This document shows, piece by piece, positions 61,741 through 64,000 of a stretch of 64,000 bases of DNA. A program made the position numbers and the translations under genes. The notes beneath the pieces are model-generated. The model ran no database searches. It saw only the letters and a program-made list of their open reading frames with translations, and had not been told where the DNA came from. This stretch comes from Gordonibacter sp. 28C (GTDB taxonomy: Bacteria > Actinomycetota > Coriobacteriia > Coriobacteriales > Eggerthellaceae). The stretch's first letter is position 1, and every line of letters starts with the position of its first letter. Location: contig NZ_PPTR01000006.1 of NCBI RefSeq assembly GCF_003339845.1, positions 62,001 through 126,000 on the forward strand. The letters are read 5' to 3'.

Positions 61741-62956
61741 AGCCGCCCTGCGTATCGTCATGAACCACCCCGTGTACCTGCTGGTGTACGTCGGGTTCCT
61801 CAGCCTCATGGGCGTGTTCATCACCAGCAGCGTCAACGTGGGCGGCGACGGCACCGAGTACACCGCGTCGAAGGCGCCCTTCGCCGTCATAGACCGCGAC
61901 GGCAGCCCGCTCTCCGAGAGTCTGACGGCTTTCTTGAGCCGGCAGGGAGAGAAGGTCGAGGTGATCGACGATCCCTTCGCCATGCAGGATGCGGTGGCCA
62001 CCGGCCAGGTGCGCTACCTGCTGGTCGTTCCGGAGGGCTACGGCGACGACTTCGTGGAGGCCGCACGCGCCGAGGACGCGGAACCGGTGCTGGAGTCGGC
62101 GTTCAGCTACGGCACCATGGCCGGCACGCTGGTGGACGAGCAGGTGAACCAGTACCTGGGCCTCGTGCGCGCCGCGGCTGCGCTCGAGCCCGACGCGCCC
62201 GCGGCTTCCGTGCTGGCGCGCGCCGACGAGGCCGCCGCCGCGTCGGCCGAGGTGGAGACCGTGCACGCGGCGAACGGGGCCGCTCCGGCCGACCAGTTCG
62301 CCTTCTACCTGCAGTGGGGCACTTACACCATGACGGCCGCCGTGGTCGTGTGCGTGGGACTGCTCATGAGCGCCTTCAACCGCACCGACCTGTACCGCCG
62401 CAACCTCATCTCGCCGATGAGCAGCCTGCGGCTGGGCATGCAGAAAGCGGCGGCCAGCCTGCTGGTCACGGCGCTTGTATGGGCGATTTCGAGCGGCATC
62501 GGCCTGGCCGCGTTCGGCTCGTCGCTTGCGGACGTCCCCCTGGCGGCCGTCGCGCTGACGTTGGCCTGCGCGTTCGTGTTCGCGCTCGTGCCGTTGACCA
62601 TCGGATTCCTGCTCGGGCAGCTGGGCGCGAGCGAGATGATGGCGAACGCCGTGGGCAACATCCTGGGCATGGTGATGTCGTTTCTGGGCGGCGCGTGGAT
62701 CAGCATCGAGCTTATGGGCCCCGAGATCCAAGCGCTTTCCCGGTTCATCCCCACGTCTTGGTACACCGACGCCGTGAGCAAGAGCGTGCATCTGACGGAC
62801 ATGACGTTCGCGTCCGTCGCCCCGGTGCTGGGCGATATGGGCATCGTGCTCCTGTTCGCCGCCGCCCTGTTCGCCGTGGCCCTCGTGGCCGGCCGCGTGC
62901 GCATGCGCTCGTCGGAGGCCGGCGGCAACGCCGCCGCGAGCATGACTGCAGCGTAG
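61727..62956 (+). CDS. ABC-2 type permease, second subunit
   Basis: The 409-residue permease has the same layout as the gene before it: N-terminal segment, external domain and C-terminal cluster of membrane segments. The start at 61727 follows AGGAGG inside the upstream gene and overlaps it by 14 bases. The two permeases and one ATPase form a heterodimeric exporter, divergent from the two-component system. Confidence 0.85.
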   Translation: MQAFKAALRIVMNHPVYLLVYVGFLSLMGVFITSSVNVGGDGTEYTASKAPFAVIDRDGSPLSESLTAFLSRQGEKVEVIDDPFAMQDAVATGQVRYLLVVPEGYGDDFVEAARAEDAEPVLESAFSYGTMAGTLVDEQVNQYLGLVRAAAALEPDAPAASVLARADEAAAASAEVETVHAANGAAPADQFAFYLQWGTYTMTAAVVVCVGLLMSAFNRTDLYRRNLISPMSSLRLGMQKAAASLLVTALVWAISSGIGLAAFGSSLADVPLAAVALTLACAFVFALVPLTIGFLLGQLGASEMMANAVGNILGMVMSFLGGAWISIELMGPEIQALSRFIPTSWYTDAVSKSVHLTDMTFASVAPVLGDMGIVLLFAAALFAVALVAGRVRMRSSEAGGNAAASMTAA

Positions 62957-63002
62957 CGAGTTTGGTCCCAACACCCAGCTGCAAACCGGCCCTTGCCGAG
63001 CG

Positions 63003-63449
63003 TTACGACTGCTCGGCAAGGGCCTTCTTCTTGGGACGGCCCGGTTTCGGCGGGTTCGCTTGGCGCTCGCGAATGCTCCAGAGGTAGACGTAGTTGTCGC
63101 GGCCGATCTTCTTGGAGGCCAACTGGCCCGAGCACACCATCTGCCGCACGCGCGCATCGCTCACGCCGAGCAAACCCGCCGCCATCTTCGTGGTGAGCAG
63201 CCCTCGCTCGGTGGTGACGTCCACCGAAATGGCAACGAGCAGGCCCTCGTGCTCTTCGGGGTAGATCGGCTTCGGCAAGGGCTTGTCTAGTTGGAGGTAG
63301 TCGTCGATCATGATCCAAAGGGCGTCGGCGCCCATCTCCACCGCATCTTGAATATCATCGCCCTGCGTGACGATGCCGAAGTCGTTCAGGTAGGCGCAGT
63401 AGCCAACCCACTCGTCTTTGACAATAAGTGCTGGGTAAGTGTACCTCAC
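63003..63449 (-). CDS. hicB: HicB-family antitoxin with C-terminal HTH
   Basis: The 148-residue protein has an N-terminal HicB domain (RYTYPALIVKDEWVGYCAYLNDFGIVTQGDDIQDAVEMGADAL) and a C-terminal helix-turn-helix of the excisionase type (GLLTTKMAAGLLGVSDARVRQMV). HicB neutralises HicA and binds the operon promoter. The GTG start follows AAGGAG. It is 21 bp after hicA. Confidence 0.83.
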   Translation of the reverse strand: MRYTYPALIVKDEWVGYCAYLNDFGIVTQGDDIQDAVEMGADALWIMIDDYLQLDKPLPKPIYPEEHEGLLVAISVDVTTERGLLTTKMAAGLLGVSDARVRQMVCSGQLASKKIGRDNYVYLWSIRERQANPPKPGRPKKKALAEQS

Positions 63450-63470
63450 GTCTGCTCCTTCCGATGAGAC

Positions 63471-63653
63471 TTACCGCCAACCTGCTTCTTTCTTGATGCT
63501 CTCCCACATCCCCTTGGCCATCTCCCCGCGATGCATCGGCAATACGATCCTTGCATCACCCTTCGACAGCTTTCGGTGCGAGCCCGTGCAGCCATCGTCA
63601 TGCCAGCCCTCTCGCAAAAGCCGACGATATATCTCGAACGGTTTCGGAGGCAT
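63471..63653 (-). CDS. hicA: HicA mRNA interferase toxin
   Basis: The 60-residue protein matches HicA, with GSHRKLSKGDARIVLPMHRGE (the conserved GSH-type His) and a C-terminal helix. It cuts mRNA when freed from HicB. The ribosome site AAAGGAAAGG precedes the ATG. It lies upstream of hicB, the usual order. Confidence 0.88.
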   Translation of the reverse strand: MPPKPFEIYRRLLREGWHDDGCTGSHRKLSKGDARIVLPMHRGEMAKGMWESIKKEAGWR

Positions 63654-63718
63654 TGCCCTTTCCTTTCACTATAACGCTAAAGTTAGTATTACTCAAGAGT
63701 TAGATTTAATGCCTTCTT

Positions 63719-64000
63719 TCATGAAAGCGCGATGCCGTCGTAGGCGGGGGTGCGCCACAAAAGGTACGCCGCAGTGTTGCGAACGAGACGGGCCGTGCGC
63801 ATGGGCGGGCCCGAAGCGTCGGCTTCGGCGTAGGCGCCCTGAGCGCAGGACGCTTCGCGCACGCGCCCCATGTCCTCGTACCACGCGCTCGCCCCGCGGG
63901 CGAACGCCGCGCGGTCGCCGTAGTGAAGCGACGCGGACGGTGGGAGCAGGGTCGACGGGTCGAGTAACGGACGCTCGAGCGCTTCGTCGAGAAAGTAGGC
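63719..64000 (-). CDS. 3' part of a gene of unknown function
   Basis: The minus-strand frame is open from the window edge to a TGA at 63719-63721 and gives at least 93 residues with coding-like composition, for example SLHYGDRAAFARGASAWYEDMG and NTAAYLLWRTPAYDGIALS. The segment is Ala/Arg-rich and I do not recognise a family. The 5' part lies beyond the window. Confidence 0.55.
   Translation of the reverse strand, partial: AYFLDEALERPLLDPSTLLPPSASLHYGDRAAFARGASAWYEDMGRVREASCAQGAYAEADASGPPMRTARLVRNTAAYLLWRTPAYDGIALS

Overview
The window is GC-rich bacterial DNA from an anaerobe, most likely a gut actinomycete of the class Coriobacteriia (Eggerthella/Gordonibacter-like). The inference rests on gene content: a class III (oxygen-sensitive) ribonucleotide reductase, a Tat-exported FAD-dependent fumarate-reductase-like flavoprotein, a PPi-type phosphofructokinase, Feo ferrous-iron uptake, dense short intergenic inverted repeats, and many stand-alone transporters with their own regulators. 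Two identical parS-like sites (38781-38796 and 54156-54171) suggest the window lies in the origin-proximal part of the chromosome.

Layout. 1-3.2 kb: a DMT exporter and an ECF sigma factor overlapping a membrane-anchored partner. 3.2-7.5 kb: class III ribonucleotide reductase, nrdG facing nrdD, separated by a 0.9 kb gene-free stretch holding a foldback repeat and six 27-bp palindromes; a pair of NrdR-like boxes lies upstream of nrdD. 8-22.9 kb: phosphofructokinase, a GH3 lipoprotein, several transporter/regulator pairs (TetR-MFS with matching operators, HxlR-nitroreductase, MATE with a structured leader, a TetR with a divergent permease), an M50 protease/YjbR pair, a dicarboxylate or cystine-type symporter and a PIN-type toxin-antitoxin operon. 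22.9-34 kb: HAD phosphatase, AlkZ-like winged-helix protein, membrane-bound XRE regulator, ABC-F ATPase, Tat flavoprotein and LysR regulator. 34-38.5 kb: a five-gene ABC/GntR/DUF1648 operon. 38.5-44 kb: parS, CPBP protease, leuCDB. 44-50 kb: dinD with an SOS-like box, a peptidoglycan-binding protein, polyprenyl synthase, tRNA-Leu(TAA), Ppx/GppA and a DivIC-like division protein. 50-54.6 kb: DtxR-family regulator, feoB with a Cys-rich partner and two feoA genes, with three matching 16-bp GTTA-N8-TAAC sites. 54.6-64 kb: threonine synthase, a ModE-like regulator, an orphan NrdD-like glycyl-radical domain, a two-component system divergent from a three-gene ABC exporter, a hicAB module and a gene cut by the window edge.

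How the parts connect. The ribonucleotide reductase set (nrdD with fused thioredoxin-like domain, nrdG, NrdR boxes, and the small glycyl-radical-domain protein 50 kb away) is the most coherent anaerobic theme. The feo/dtxR cluster looks like a small iron or manganese regulon. Most transporter genes sit beside the regulator likely to control them. Coordinates and motifs were read by eye; family names come from recognisable motifs, not database searches.
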